Below, piece after piece: positions 23,072 to 32,147 of a DNA stretch of 47,628 nucleotides (position 1 is the stretch's first letter; every line of letters begins with the position of its first letter). A model generated the notes under the pieces. The model was not told the origin of the DNA. It saw only the letters and a program-made list of their open reading frames with translations, and did not search any database. Origin of the DNA: Gemmatimonadota bacterium. Its GTDB lineage: Bacteria; Gemmatimonadota; Gemmatimonadetes; Gemmatimonadales; GWC2-71-9. Location: assembly GCA_003221005.1 (NCBI GenBank), contig QHTZ01000085.1, positions 1-47,628 on the forward strand, in the 5' to 3' direction. The position numbers and the translations under genes were made by a program.

Positions 23072-23788
23072 ATGAGACTGCCGATCCTGATGTATCATGC
23101 GGTCGATCGCGGGCCTCAGGGGGCCCGCTCTCCCCGCCTCTACGTCCCGCCGGAGCAGTTCGAGGCGCAGCTGGCGACGCTGCAGCAGCTCGGATACGAG
23201 ACGATCTCCTTCGGTGATTGGCTCGCCTTCCGGCGCGGCAGGGCGACCCTGCCCCGCCGGCCGATCATTCTCACGTTCGACGACGGCTACCGGTCCATCG
23301 GTGAGATCGCGTGGCCGATCCTCCGGCGTTTTGGATTCGGCGCCACCGTCTTTCTCGTCTCGGATCTGATCGGCAAGACGAACGCCTGGGACCCACCCGC
23401 CCCCCCCGAACCGCTCCTCGGTGCGGCCGAGATTGCGGAGATGCAAGCCGCGGGGATCTGCTTCGAATCGCACACGCGGACGCATGCAGCGCTCACGATG
23501 ATTCCACCTGAGCGGGCGCTCGAAGAGCTCACGACATCCCGAGCAGTCTTGTCGCAGCTGCTCAACGCGCCCGTCACCGTTCTCTGCTATCCGTACGGGA
23601 AGCAAAACCTCATGGTGCGGGCGCTGGCGCGGGAGGCGGGGTACGAAGCGGCGGTCATCGCCCGGCGCCGCATGAACACGGCTCGGACGGATCCCTTCCG
23701 CCTCACGCGCATATGGATTGACAACCGCATGACGCTCGCCCGGCTGCGCTGGACGCTGTTCCGGCTCCGCTGGCTGCACTTCGCGTAG
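23072..23788 (+). CDS. Polysaccharide deacetylase (NodB/CE4 family)
   Basis: 238 residues. The CE4 motifs are present: TFDDGY (Asp70, Asp71) and the metal ligands SHTRTHAAL (His134, His138), with a catalytic-arginine-type segment after it (VTVLCYPYGKQN). It removes N-acetyl or similar groups from polysaccharide. No signal peptide is visible, so it would act in the cytoplasm, probably on a lipid-linked or nucleotide-linked sugar. Flanking glycosyltransferases support a role in envelope glycan maturation. Confidence 0.9.
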   Translation: MRLPILMYHAVDRGPQGARSPRLYVPPEQFEAQLATLQQLGYETISFGDWLAFRRGRATLPRRPIILTFDDGYRSIGEIAWPILRRFGFGATVFLVSDLIGKTNAWDPPAPPEPLLGAAEIAEMQAAGICFESHTRTHAALTMIPPERALEELTTSRAVLSQLLNAPVTVLCYPYGKQNLMVRALAREAGYEAAVIARRRMNTARTDPFRLTRIWIDNRMTLARLRWTLFRLRWLHFA

Positions 23789-23799
23789 CGAGGACCGCC

Positions 23800-24762
23800 G
23801 TGCACGTCGTCGTGGCGTCCAACCAGCTGCTGCCGGCCACGGGGTACGGCGGACCCCAGCGCGTCGTGGTGGCGCTGGTGCGCGGGCTCGCCGCGCACGG
23901 CCACCGGGTGACGCTGCTCGCCCCCATGGGTTCACGGGTGCCGGAGGCGAAGATCGTCGCAGTCAGCCCCCGCGAGCTCGACGACCCGCGGACCCTGAGC
24001 TCGCACGTTCCCCGCGACGCCGACATCCTGCACGCGCACTTCACGATCAAGGGCGGCCTCCAGGCGGCCCCGTTCGTCCAGACGATCCACCGCAACCTGA
24101 AGCCCGGGTCCCCCCTCTACCCCAACACCATCTTCCTCTCGCAGGACCACGCGCGCCGTCACGGCAGCGAGGTGTTCGTCTACAACGGGCTCGACCCGAC
24201 CGAATACTTTGGCCGCCGGTTCGCCAAGCGACCGGAGCAGTACGACCTGTTCCTGGGCAAGCTGCACCGGGCGAAGGGCTACCACTGGGCGATCGAGGCG
24301 GCGAAGCGCACGGGCCACCGCTTGATCGTGGCCGGCGGCTGGCGGCCGAGCTTCACGGGATCGATCAAGTACGTCGGCGAAGTCGACGGCGCGGCCAAGG
24401 CGGCGCTGCTCGCGCGCGCGCGCTGTCTCTGGAATCCGGCCGAATGGGACGAGCCGTTCGGTCTCGTGACGATCGAAGCGTTGTTCTCGGGCACGCCGGT
24501 GCTCGGCACCCGGCGCGGCGCGCTGCCGGAGCTGATCACTCCCGACGTCGGCGCGCTGTGCGACACCATGGAGGAGATGATCACTGCCGCGGAGACGGTG
24601 CACACGCGGAGCCCCGCGAGCTGCCGCGCGCTCGCCGAGCGCCATTTCACCCACGTCGCGATGGCGGAGGAGTATCTGCGGATGTACCGCGCGTTGCTCG
24701 ACACCGGCAAGCTCCCCGCCGGTCGGGCCACGCCGCACGCCGCTAGCGCAGTGCCACGCTAA
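23800..24762 (+). CDS. GT4-like glycosyltransferase
   Basis: 320 residues from GTG 23800, 11 bases after the deacetylase stop. The N-terminus (VVVASNQLLPATGYGGPQRVV) and the C-terminal half (FLGKLHRAKGYHWAIEAAK, then NPAEWDEPFGLVTIEALFSGTPVLG) are GT-B/GT4 type, with the conserved E-P-F-G-L-V-x-x-E-A nucleotide-sugar motif. It is slightly short for the family, with a compact N-terminal domain. It overlaps the convergent CgeB-like gene by 20 bases. Confidence 0.87.
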   Translation: MHVVVASNQLLPATGYGGPQRVVVALVRGLAAHGHRVTLLAPMGSRVPEAKIVAVSPRELDDPRTLSSHVPRDADILHAHFTIKGGLQAAPFVQTIHRNLKPGSPLYPNTIFLSQDHARRHGSEVFVYNGLDPTEYFGRRFAKRPEQYDLFLGKLHRAKGYHWAIEAAKRTGHRLIVAGGWRPSFTGSIKYVGEVDGAAKAALLARARCLWNPAEWDEPFGLVTIEALFSGTPVLGTRRGALPELITPDVGALCDTMEEMITAAETVHTRSPASCRALAERHFTHVAMAEEYLRMYRALLDTGKLPAGRATPHAASAVPR

Positions 24763-25693
24763 GCAGCTCCTCCATGCGATGTGCCCACGTGTGCTCCCGC
24801 AGCGCGCGCTCCCGCGCCGCGCCCGCGAGCGCACGCTGCAGCTCTCGGTCCGCGAGCAGTTCGCTAGCACGATCTCGCAGCTCCGGGACGCTGTGGTATA
24901 GCACGATCTCCCGTCCGGGAGTGAAGTGGCGTGCGATGTCCTGCTTGGCGTCCGCGAGCTGCGGCGTACCGACAGCGGCAAGCTCGAACACGCGCATGTT
25001 GGCGCCGGTACCGTAGCGCGCGGGATCGCCGCCGTCGCCGAACTGCTGGTGCACGTTCAAGCCCACGCTCCCACCCGCCAGCGCCCGGACGTAGTCGCCC
25101 CGGTACACCGGCCCGTTCGGCCACCCCGGCCCCCAGGTCACGAGGCCAAGGTCGGCCAGCTCGCGCAGCACGCGCTCTCGCACGGGATCGCGCGAGCCCA
25201 CGAAGACGAGCGGCGCGCGCCAGCGCCGGCCGGCATCGCGCGGGCGCAGGTACACGGGGTCGCAGCCGAACGCGAGGTAGTACGCTCGCGCACCCGCGCT
25301 GCGGTGGCGAGCGACGCTCGAGGTATCGTGCGTGAAGAAGCAGTCGTAGGCCGGCGCGAGCCGCTCCGAGACGGCGCGCTCGTGGGGATCGTCGGGGAAC
25401 CAGTTCACCCAGCGGGCGCGGGTGCGCCGGCGCAGCTCGGCCAGCGTCGCGGGATCGAGCCCCGCTCCCTTGAACACGAGCACGAGGTCGGCCGGCTGCC
25501 GGAAGCTGGCGGCCAGGCGCGCGGCGAGGGGACGGCGCAACAGCGCGTCCAGGCCGCGCGTCCGCTCCTCGCACGCGGACACTTCGCAGCCGTGGGACTC
25601 GAGCGCCGCCGCGAGCGCGAGCCCGCTCCGGTGGTAGCGGCGATTGAAGGCCGCGACGAGCACGACCCGCGCTCCTGCGAAGGGACCACTCAT
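24743..25693 (-). CDS. CgeB-like glycosyltransferase
   Basis: 316 residues. The middle (RWVNWFPDDPHERAVSE, YDCFFTHDTSSVARH, PLVFVGSRDPVRERVL) and the C-terminal block (YGTGANMRVFELAAVGTPQLAD, then REIVLYHSVPEL) match the spore-maturation CgeB / Glyco_trans_1_2 type. The start is the ATG at 25693, which overlaps the methyltransferase stop (ATGA). It is the last gene of a five-gene minus-strand unit (PorX, ABC exporter, GT2, methyltransferase, this gene), so it probably modifies an exported glycan. Confidence 0.82.
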   Translation of the reverse strand: MSGPFAGARVVLVAAFNRRYHRSGLALAAALESHGCEVSACEERTRGLDALLRRPLAARLAASFRQPADLVLVFKGAGLDPATLAELRRRTRARWVNWFPDDPHERAVSERLAPAYDCFFTHDTSSVARHRSAGARAYYLAFGCDPVYLRPRDAGRRWRAPLVFVGSRDPVRERVLRELADLGLVTWGPGWPNGPVYRGDYVRALAGGSVGLNVHQQFGDGGDPARYGTGANMRVFELAAVGTPQLADAKQDIARHFTPGREIVLYHSVPELRDRASELLADRELQRALAGAARERALREHTWAHRMEELLSVALR

Positions 25694-26427
25694 TCGCGCA
25701 CGGCCTTCACGATCATGGTTTCGCCGAACGCGACCGCGGGAGCGAGCATCTGCCGCTGGATCTCCACGTTGCGGCGGCGCTGCTCCGGTTCCCGCTCCCA
25801 CCGGCGCAGCGCGGCGGCCGTGGCCACGGCGGCGAGCGGCCACAGCAGGACATAGAGCCAGCTTACTGCTTTGACACGATTGGCACCGACCGCGGTGATG
25901 CGAAACCCGTGGCGGTGCAACAGGTACCGGAGGTCGGGGAACGAGAGGAGATGGACGTGATGCCACGGGCTCGGATCGCGCTCGTTGAGCGGCACCTTGC
26001 CCTTGTTGTGAAACCCGGTGAGCAGCCAGCGCCAGCGCGAGCGCAGCGCGCTGATGTTCGGCGTGGAGACGATCACCACCCCGCCCGGGCGGAGGATGCG
26101 GCGGCACTCGCGCACGAAGTCGAACGGCCGCTCGAGGTGCTCGATCCCATCGATGCACACGACGGCATCGAAGCTCCCGTCCCCAAACGGCAGCGGGGCA
26201 TTCATGTCGGCGGCGGTGAAGGGGGCCCCGGGGAGGGTCACGCGGTTCACGATGTCCGCGCCGTGGCCGTCGAGCCCCAGCTGGCGCAGCCGCCCGAGAA
26301 AGGCGCCTTCCCCACAGGGAATGTCGAGCACGTCGCGGACGCGCGGCTCCGCCGCGAGCAGCCGCGCGACGACGGCGTGCGTGTTCTTCGAGGTGAGCTC
26401 GCGCGGCCCCTCCGCGAGCTGGCTCAT
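25690..26427 (-). CDS. Class I SAM-dependent methyltransferase
   Basis: 245 residues. Motif I is DVLDIPCGEGAFL, followed by motif II-like DAVVCIDGIEHLERP and LRPGGVVIVSTPN, the usual Methyltransf_11/UbiG-like layout. A hydrophobic helix near 195-212 (WLYVLLWPLAAVATAAA) suggests membrane attachment. The ATG overlaps the upstream GT2 stop. Context suggests a methyl cap or decoration on an envelope saccharide; the acceptor is not known. Confidence 0.88.
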   Translation of the reverse strand: MSQLAEGPRELTSKNTHAVVARLLAAEPRVRDVLDIPCGEGAFLGRLRQLGLDGHGADIVNRVTLPGAPFTAADMNAPLPFGDGSFDAVVCIDGIEHLERPFDFVRECRRILRPGGVVIVSTPNISALRSRWRWLLTGFHNKGKVPLNERDPSPWHHVHLLSFPDLRYLLHRHGFRITAVGANRVKAVSWLYVLLWPLAAVATAAALRRWEREPEQRRRNVEIQRQMLAPAVAFGETMIVKAVRE

Positions 26428-27296
26428 ACCAGCACGTAGTTCCGGTACTCGAATGGCCGGACGCCCGTGAGCCGCTCCACCCAGTCGGACACGTAGTACC
26501 GGAGATCGCTGAGCCGCAGGCGGCGCGGTCCCACGCCGCTGCCGTCACCGCCCGCTTCGCGGCGCCGCGCGGCAATCCATTCCGTCGCGACGCGTGGGTG
26601 CGTCCCAACGAACCGGCGCAGCCCTGGCGTCCATTCCAGCTCCGGGGCGGCCCGCCGCTGCTCGATCGTTCCGATAAGCTCCCCGAAGAACTCCGCGAAC
26701 GCAGCATGCTTGCGCGCGAGCGACGCGGGGGGGCGGGCCCAGCCGTAGTGGAACATCACCGCACCCGTTGCCCGGGCGCGGATGCGGCGCCACGCGGGGC
26801 CCACGCGGAACCCCTGCGCATCGCCATACGAACGGATGTCACCGCCCAGCCGGACCACGCGCACCTCGCGCCGATACCAGTGCCGATTCGTGGCCACCGT
26901 GTCGAAGTCGCCGTAGAAGTGCCGGTACTCGACCAGCAACCCTTCGACGCGCGCGTCCCCGTCCCAGGCGCGGACTCGCTCGCGCAGGATCGCCGCACCC
27001 GTTTCGTGCAGCACCTCGTCAGCCTGGATGTAGACGCCCCACGTGCCGCGGCACGCCGCCATGGCACGGTTGGTTTCGATCGCGAGGGTCCCGCCCCCGC
27101 GGGACGGCTCCCAGGCGCCATCCAGGATTCGCACGCGCGGATCCCGCAGCCCCGCCACGAGCTCGCGCGTCCCGTCCTCCGACCGGCCCACGTTCACGAC
27201 CACTTCGTCGCAGAGGTCGAGCAGGGAGCGGATGGCGGGGACGAGGGGGTAGGCGAGGGTGACGGCGTTGCGCGCGATCGTGAAGCCCGACAGCAC
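26424..27296 (-). CDS. GT2-type glycosyltransferase
   Basis: 290 residues from GTG 27296, two bases after the ABC exporter stop. GT-A fold: GFTIARNAVTLAYP, the nucleotide-sugar motif VVNVGRSEDGTRE and an IQADEVL segment in the position of the DxD metal site (QAD here in place of DAD). The C-terminal half is divergent (HYGWARPPASLARKHAAFAEFF). The unusual metal motif leaves activity somewhat uncertain. Coupled to the methyltransferase by ATGA. Confidence 0.82.
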   Translation of the reverse strand: MLSGFTIARNAVTLAYPLVPAIRSLLDLCDEVVVNVGRSEDGTRELVAGLRDPRVRILDGAWEPSRGGGTLAIETNRAMAACRGTWGVYIQADEVLHETGAAILRERVRAWDGDARVEGLLVEYRHFYGDFDTVATNRHWYRREVRVVRLGGDIRSYGDAQGFRVGPAWRRIRARATGAVMFHYGWARPPASLARKHAAFAEFFGELIGTIEQRRAAPELEWTPGLRRFVGTHPRVATEWIAARRREAGGDGSGVGPRRLRLSDLRYYVSDWVERLTGVRPFEYRNYVLV

Positions 27297-27298
27297 GG

Positions 27299-29101
27299 CT
27301 ATACCCTGAACTGCAGGTCGTAGAACCGGCGATACAGGCCCCCCGCGGCAAACAGCGTGTCGTGCGTGCCGCGCTCGACGATGCGCCCGTCGGCGAGCAC
27401 GACAATCAGGTCGGCATGGCGCACCGTGGTGAGACGGTGCGCGATCACCAGCACGGTACGGCGCGCCATGAGCCGATCGATCGCCTCCTGCACCAGGCGC
27501 TCGGATTCCGTGTCGAGGGCGCTCGTCGCCTCGTCGAGGATGAGAATCGGCGGGTCGCGGAGCAACGCGCGCGCGATCGCGATGCGTTGGCGCTCTCCGC
27601 CGGACAGGCGCGTGCCCCGCTCCCCCAGCAGCGTGTCGTAGCCCTGCGGCAGTTGGGCGATGAAGGCGTGCGCGTTCGCGGCCCGCGCCGCGGCCTGGAC
27701 CTGCGCCAGGGTGAAGTCACTGCGCCCGTAGGCAATGTTCGCGAGCACGGTGTCATTGAGGAGGATCGTCTCCTGCGACACGATCCCCATCAGGCGTCGC
27801 AGGCTCGTGCGGGTGAACCGCGTGGCGGGAACGCCGTCCACGAGGATGACGCCGCTCGTCGGCTCGTAGAAGCGCGGCAGCAGGTCGACGAGCGTCGTTT
27901 TCCCGGCCCCCGACGGCCCCACGACCGCGACGATCTGGCCCCGCTGCACCGTCAGGTCGAGCTCCCGGAGCACCGGCGCCTGGCCGTCGTACGAGAACGA
28001 CACGCCGCGGTATTCGATCTCCCGTTCGAAGCGGGCGGGCAGCTCTCCCGGCCGGTCGCCCTCGCTCGGGGGAAGCTCGAGCACTTCGAAGACGCGATCC
28101 GCGGCCGCGAGCGCGCCCGCCATGATGGTCGGGTAGTTGGCCACGGCCTTCACGGGGGACATCAGCCGCAGTGCCACGACGACGAACGCGATCAGCACCT
28201 CGGGCCGCAGGGCGGCGGCCCGCCCCAGCGCGAGCTGCGTCCCGATCGAGATGATCACCACCACCACGACGCCGGCGAACACTTCGCTCACGGGACTGGT
28301 GAGCAGGGCGTAGCGCTGGGCGCGGAGCACGCCCTTGCGGTAGCGGTCAGCGAGCGTGCGGAAGCGAGCAGCCTCGAACGCTTCCGCGACGTACGCCCGC
28401 ACCAGCCTGATCGAGGCGACGAGCTCGCTGACGAGGGCTGTGAGCCCCCCGCGCACGTCCGCCAGGTCGCGCGAGCGCCGCCGGACTCGCCACACCAGCG
28501 GCCGGATGATCAGGGCGAGCAGCGGCGCGCTGATCAGCGCGATGAGCGTCAGCCGCCAGGAGAGGCCCAGGAGAATAGCGACGTACACGGCGATCACGCT
28601 CAGGTTCTGAAGCAGGGACGCGAGCGCTGCGGTGATCGCCGTCTTCACCTGGTCGGTGTCGTTGATGACCCGCGCGAGCACCTGCCCGCCCTGCGTGCGC
28701 TGGAAGAAGCCGAGCGGCAGCGTCTGGAGGTGCTCGAAGAGCTGGACGCGCAGGTCGCGGACCACGCCTTCCTGGATCGCCACGTTGCTCAGCATCGCCG
28801 CGTAGGCGAGCGCGTTCTTGAGCAGCAGCGTCGCGCTCAGCACGAGCACGACGTTTCGCAGGGCGGCCTGGGGCGAGGCCGCCGCGAGCATTGGCCCAGC
28901 GACAGCACCTAGGACCCATTCGACAGTCGAGCCGCCGACTTGCGGCATCGCCTGCTCGCCGAAGAGCGCTCGTAGGAACGGGATCAGCAACACGAACGTG
29001 GCTCCGTCGAACACGGAGGAGAGGACCGTGGCGACGAGGTTGGTGGCGAACAGGAAACGGTACGGACGAACCAGCCGCAGCAGGCGAGCGCCGCTGCTCA
29101 T
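27299..29101 (-). CDS. MsbA-like ABC exporter (fused membrane and ATPase domains)
   Basis: 600 residues, a half-transporter that dimerises: six membrane helices in the first ~320 residues, then an ATPase with Walker A GPSGAGKTT, the Q-loop VSQETILLND, signature LSGGERQR and Walker B ILILDEAT with the switch His in VIAHRLTTV. The likely cargo, from neighbouring glycosyltransferases and a GT9 gene, is lipid A-core or another lipid-linked glycan (MsbA-type flip). The start overlaps the PorX stop (ATGA). Confidence 0.92.
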   Translation of the reverse strand: MSSGARLLRLVRPYRFLFATNLVATVLSSVFDGATFVLLIPFLRALFGEQAMPQVGGSTVEWVLGAVAGPMLAAASPQAALRNVVLVLSATLLLKNALAYAAMLSNVAIQEGVVRDLRVQLFEHLQTLPLGFFQRTQGGQVLARVINDTDQVKTAITAALASLLQNLSVIAVYVAILLGLSWRLTLIALISAPLLALIIRPLVWRVRRRSRDLADVRGGLTALVSELVASIRLVRAYVAEAFEAARFRTLADRYRKGVLRAQRYALLTSPVSEVFAGVVVVVIISIGTQLALGRAAALRPEVLIAFVVVALRLMSPVKAVANYPTIMAGALAAADRVFEVLELPPSEGDRPGELPARFEREIEYRGVSFSYDGQAPVLRELDLTVQRGQIVAVVGPSGAGKTTLVDLLPRFYEPTSGVILVDGVPATRFTRTSLRRLMGIVSQETILLNDTVLANIAYGRSDFTLAQVQAAARAANAHAFIAQLPQGYDTLLGERGTRLSGGERQRIAIARALLRDPPILILDEATSALDTESERLVQEAIDRLMARRTVLVIAHRLTTVRHADLIVVLADGRIVERGTHDTLFAAGGLYRRFYDLQFRV

Positions 29102-30717
29102 CCAGCGATCCCCCCCGAGCCCCGAGCGCCCCCTCCAACCGGCGCGGCGCGGCGCCCCCGCGGCGTTAGGAGCGCCACCGGCAGGATCATTTCTTCCGGA
29201 GTCACGCCGCCGTGCAGGAAGGAGCCCCGGTAGCGTGCCTGGTACTCGCGTAGCTTGGTGGGATAGACGAAGAAGCGGTCGCCGGTCGCGAGCAGCAGCC
29301 GGACGCCGAGGCCCATCCCCGGTAGCCCCCAGGCCTTGAGGTCCGGGACCGCGATCGCCGCCTCGGGATCTTCGGCCCGCAGATCCTCGCCGAACTTGTA
29401 CCTCAGGTTGGCAGTCGCGTCCCGCTTCGCGTACACCGTCGCAGGTGTCTCGCAGTGGATGGAGCCGTGGTCGGTGGTCACCAGGACCGTGACGCCGCGC
29501 CGTTCCGCCTCCTGGAGGGCAGCGAGCACGGGCGAGCGCTCGAACCAGGTGCGGGTCACCCCCCGCAACGCCGCATCGTCCCGGGCGACCTCATAAAGGA
29601 TGGCGCTCTCCGAGCGGCCGTGCGTCAGCTGATCGATGAAGTTGAACACCAGGGCGGTGACGCCGTCCTGGGCCAGGTGCGCGGGCAGGCGGCGCAGCAG
29701 ATCGGCGCCGTCGGCGGCCGTGAACAGCTTCTCGTAGCGCACCGGGACAGGCCGGCCCACGAGCTCCGCGAGCTGCTCTGTCAGGAGCTCCGCCTCGTGC
29801 GCGTTCAGGCTTTCCTCGTCCGAGGCGTGGCCCCACCAGGAGGGGTGGCGCGCCGCGATCTCCATGGGAAAGAGCCCGCTGAAGATCGAGTTGCGGGCGA
29901 ACGGCGTGGCCGTAGGGAGGATGCTGAAGTAGTGCGACTCTTCCACCTCGAAGAGCGGCGTCACGAGATCGCGCAACACTTCCCACTGGTCCAGCCGCAG
30001 GCAGTCGATCACCAGGAGCAGCACACGGCTCGTGGACTTGAAGAGCGGCACCAGGAATTCCGCCCCCACGTCCACCGAGAGCGGCGGCCGGTCACCTTCA
30101 GGGTCCGCGAGCCAGCGGGGATACTCGCGCGTCACGTACGTGGCGAAGTCCTTGCGCAGGCTGTGCTGCAGGTTGCGCAGCGCCTCCGACAGGCCAGGCT
30201 CCTGGGCGCCCGCGAGGCGCACCTCCCATTGGGCCAGCTCCGCCACCAGCTCGATCCATTCCCGCCATCCGAGCGCCCCGCCGCGGCGCCCCTCGAGCTC
30301 GCGGAACCGCGTCACGAAGTCCCGCGCCAAGCGCTGCTGGCGGATGCGGTCGCCTTCGAGCAGCCGGGTCACGACGGAGAGCACCTGGCGCGGCTGTACG
30401 GGCTTCACGAGGTAGTCCGCAACCTCGAGACCGATGGCGTCGCGCAGCGTGCCCTCGTCCTCGCTCTGCGTCACCATCACCACGGGCATCGCGGGGTCGA
30501 TCGCGCGGATCTCGGCGAGCAGCTCGAGGCCGCGGCGGCCGGGCATCTGCTCGTCGAGCAAGACGACGCTGTAGGGCCGGCGTCGCAGCAGCGCGAGCGC
30601 GTCGTCGCCGTGCGCGGCCTGCTCGATCGCGAATCCCTGGGCCTCGAGGAAGCGGCGGTGCGCCGCGAGACCGTCGATCTCGTCGTCGACCCACAGAATG
30701 CTCTTCGGACGCGGCAT
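29098..30717 (-). CDS. porX: PorX-like response regulator with PglZ domain
   Basis: 539 residues. Receiver domain 1-120 with acidic pocket Asp11-Asp12, phospho-acceptor Asp55 and Lys105, then a helical linker, then a PglZ alkaline-phosphatase-fold domain from about 230: LLLVIDCLRLDQW (metal Asp239), LPTATPFARNS (nucleophile-type Thr270/Thr272) and LVTTDHGSIH (metal ligands). This is the PorX arrangement; in Bacteroidota PorX controls type IX secretion and its PglZ part is a metal phosphodiesterase on cyclic and linear oligonucleotides. No type IX genes lie in this window. It heads the five-gene envelope unit. Confidence 0.88.
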   Translation of the reverse strand: MPRPKSILWVDDEIDGLAAHRRFLEAQGFAIEQAAHGDDALALLRRRPYSVVLLDEQMPGRRGLELLAEIRAIDPAMPVVMVTQSEDEGTLRDAIGLEVADYLVKPVQPRQVLSVVTRLLEGDRIRQQRLARDFVTRFRELEGRRGGALGWREWIELVAELAQWEVRLAGAQEPGLSEALRNLQHSLRKDFATYVTREYPRWLADPEGDRPPLSVDVGAEFLVPLFKSTSRVLLLVIDCLRLDQWEVLRDLVTPLFEVEESHYFSILPTATPFARNSIFSGLFPMEIAARHPSWWGHASDEESLNAHEAELLTEQLAELVGRPVPVRYEKLFTAADGADLLRRLPAHLAQDGVTALVFNFIDQLTHGRSESAILYEVARDDAALRGVTRTWFERSPVLAALQEAERRGVTVLVTTDHGSIHCETPATVYAKRDATANLRYKFGEDLRAEDPEAAIAVPDLKAWGLPGMGLGVRLLLATGDRFFVYPTKLREYQARYRGSFLHGGVTPEEMILPVALLTPRGRRAAPVGGGARGSGGIAG

Positions 30718-30726
30718 CGTTTGCCT

Positions 30727-30756
30727 AAGCTAAACCCGACTGGCGAACCCGGGCAA
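30727..30756 (-). promoter_or_regulatory. Candidate porX promoter, possibly leaderless
   Basis: Minus strand: TTGCCC (30756-30751), an 18-bp spacer, TAGCTT (30732-30727), then 9 bases to the ATG at 30717. The -10 has four matches. No Shine-Dalgarno lies between. Confidence 0.4.
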
Positions 30757-30764
30757 CGTGAGGC

Positions 30765-30770
30765 TAACAT
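30765..30770 (+). promoter_or_regulatory. -10-like box of the GT9 gene, possibly leaderless
   Basis: TAACAT ends 7 bases before the GTG start at 30778. No convincing -35 is seen at 17 bp (GGCGAA). Grouped with the porX, tyrS, PBP1A and kinase boxes. Confidence 0.35.
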
Positions 30771-30777
30771 TGGCCGC

Positions 30778-31773
30778 GTGCTGTGCGTCCTCCTGGTGCG
30801 CTTCAGTTCCATCGGCGACATCCTCCTCACCACGCCGCTTGTCCGGGCTCTGGCGCGCCGCCACCCCGACGCGAAGCTCGTCTACGTCACGAAGCGGGCG
30901 ATGGTACCGCTCGTCGCCGATCACCCGGACCTCGCCGCGGTCGTCGCCCTCGAGCCCGATGAACCGGTCCGTCACCTCGCCCGGCGCCTCCGCACCCTCG
31001 CGCCCACGCACGGACTCGATCTCCACGGCAACCCGCGCAGCGCCACGCTGCGGCTGCTGGTCCGCTGCCGCTGGTCCGGGTACAGCAAGCGCAAGCTCGC
31101 CCGCACGCTCCTGATCTCCGTCGGGGTCGATGTGTACGACCGGCGCGTCCCCGTCGCGGAGCGCTACTTCGAGGCGGCGCGCGCACTCGACGTCCGGCCC
31201 GATGGAGGACCGCCGCAGTTCTTCCTCAGCCAGGGTGCGAGGGACCGCGTGGCCCGCTGGCTCGCGGAGAAGGGGCTCGCCGGCGCCCCGCTCGCCGCGC
31301 TCGCTCCCGGCGCGACGCACGCCACCAAGCGGTGGCCGCTCGCCCACTGGATCGCGCTCGCGCAGCGGCTGCGCGCGGCGGGCCACCGCCCGATCGTGCT
31401 CGGGGGACCGGACGACCGCGGCATCGCTCTGCAGCTCGCAACCGGAGGAGCGGCCGACAGTGCCGTGGGGGAGTTTTCGCTCCAGGAGACGGGCGCGCTG
31501 CTCGCGGGAGCCCGGGTGCTCGTTTCGGGCGACACCGGCGTCATGCACATGGCGACGGGTGTGGGCACCCCGGTGGTCGCGCTGTTCGGCCCCACGGTCG
31601 AGCACTTCGGGTTCTTCCCGTATCGCGCGCCGTCCGTCGTGCTCCAGCGCGACCTCGGGTGCCGTCCCTGCTCGTCCACGGGCACGCCGACGTGTCCGCT
31701 CGGCCATCATCGCTGCCTCGTGGACGTCGCTCCCGCCGACGTCGCCGACGCCGTGGAGCGCTGCGTGGCATGA
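30778..31773 (+). CDS. GT9 heptosyltransferase-like glycosyltransferase
   Basis: 331 residues from GTG 30778. N-terminal VLLVRFSSIGDILLTTPLVRAL is the GT9 signature (heptosyltransferase WaaC/F/Q type). The C-terminal half has LAPGATHATKRWPLAHWIALA, VSGDTGVMHMATGVGTPVVALFGPT and a Cys-rich CRPCSSTGTPTCPLGHHRC seen in many GT9 enzymes. It should transfer heptose or a related sugar to the LPS core inner region, which supports a Gram-negative envelope. It shares a 60-bp divergent promoter region with porX and overlaps the next small gene by ATGA. Confidence 0.92.
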   Translation: MLCVLLVRFSSIGDILLTTPLVRALARRHPDAKLVYVTKRAMVPLVADHPDLAAVVALEPDEPVRHLARRLRTLAPTHGLDLHGNPRSATLRLLVRCRWSGYSKRKLARTLLISVGVDVYDRRVPVAERYFEAARALDVRPDGGPPQFFLSQGARDRVARWLAEKGLAGAPLAALAPGATHATKRWPLAHWIALAQRLRAAGHRPIVLGGPDDRGIALQLATGGAADSAVGEFSLQETGALLAGARVLVSGDTGVMHMATGVGTPVVALFGPTVEHFGFFPYRAPSVVLQRDLGCRPCSSTGTPTCPLGHHRCLVDVAPADVADAVERCVA

Positions 31774-32147
31774 CGGGGGCGACCACGGCGAGCGAGGTGC
31801 GGCTCATCGCCCTCATCGCCGAGGCCGCCCGCGGCCCCGAGCGCGACGGCCTGTTCGCGCTCTGGCTCGTGCTGCGCGCGGCCGAAGGCCTGCTCCCACC
31901 CACGCCGGTTTCCAGCCGCAACCACCGCCGCCGCCTCCAGGCGCTGCAGAGCCGCCTCGCGACGCTGGCGCTGCCGGCGCCGCTCCAGCGCGCGCTCGCC
32001 GCCGCCGGAGCGCACCTCGAGCCTGCGACGCCTGCGGCTGCGGCGCTGGTGCTGTCCCAGCTTGTGGCGCCCGCCCGGGAGGTGCTGGGGCCGGAAGCGG
32101 GCGAGGCTGTCGCCGTTGCGGCGCGGTCGGCCCGCATACATTTATAG
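31770..32147 (+). CDS. Small Ala/Leu/Arg-rich protein of unknown function
   Basis: 125 residues, coupled to the GT9 gene by ATGA. Mostly helical by composition (Ala, Leu, Arg; segments LIALIAEAARGPERDGLFALWLVLRA and LQALQSRLATLALPAPLQRAL). No signal peptide, no long membrane helix and no motif I recognise. Position between a glycosyltransferase and a DnaB-like ATPase gives no clear hint. Coupling and codon bias like neighbours make it probably real. Its stop lies in the first copy of a 20-bp duplication. Confidence 0.6.
   Translation: MTGATTASEVRLIALIAEAARGPERDGLFALWLVLRAAEGLLPPTPVSSRNHRRRLQALQSRLATLALPAPLQRALAAAGAHLEPATPAAAALVLSQLVAPAREVLGPEAGEAVAVAARSARIHL

Noticed and set aside
29098..30717. 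PglZ domain as a sign of a BREX phage-defence island
   Set aside because: The receiver-PglZ order is PorX, and no brxC, pglX or brxL-like gene is nearby.
29455..30777. Long plus-strand frame running into the GT9 gene
   Set aside because: Antisense to porX; GT9 homology and a GTG start begin only at 30778.
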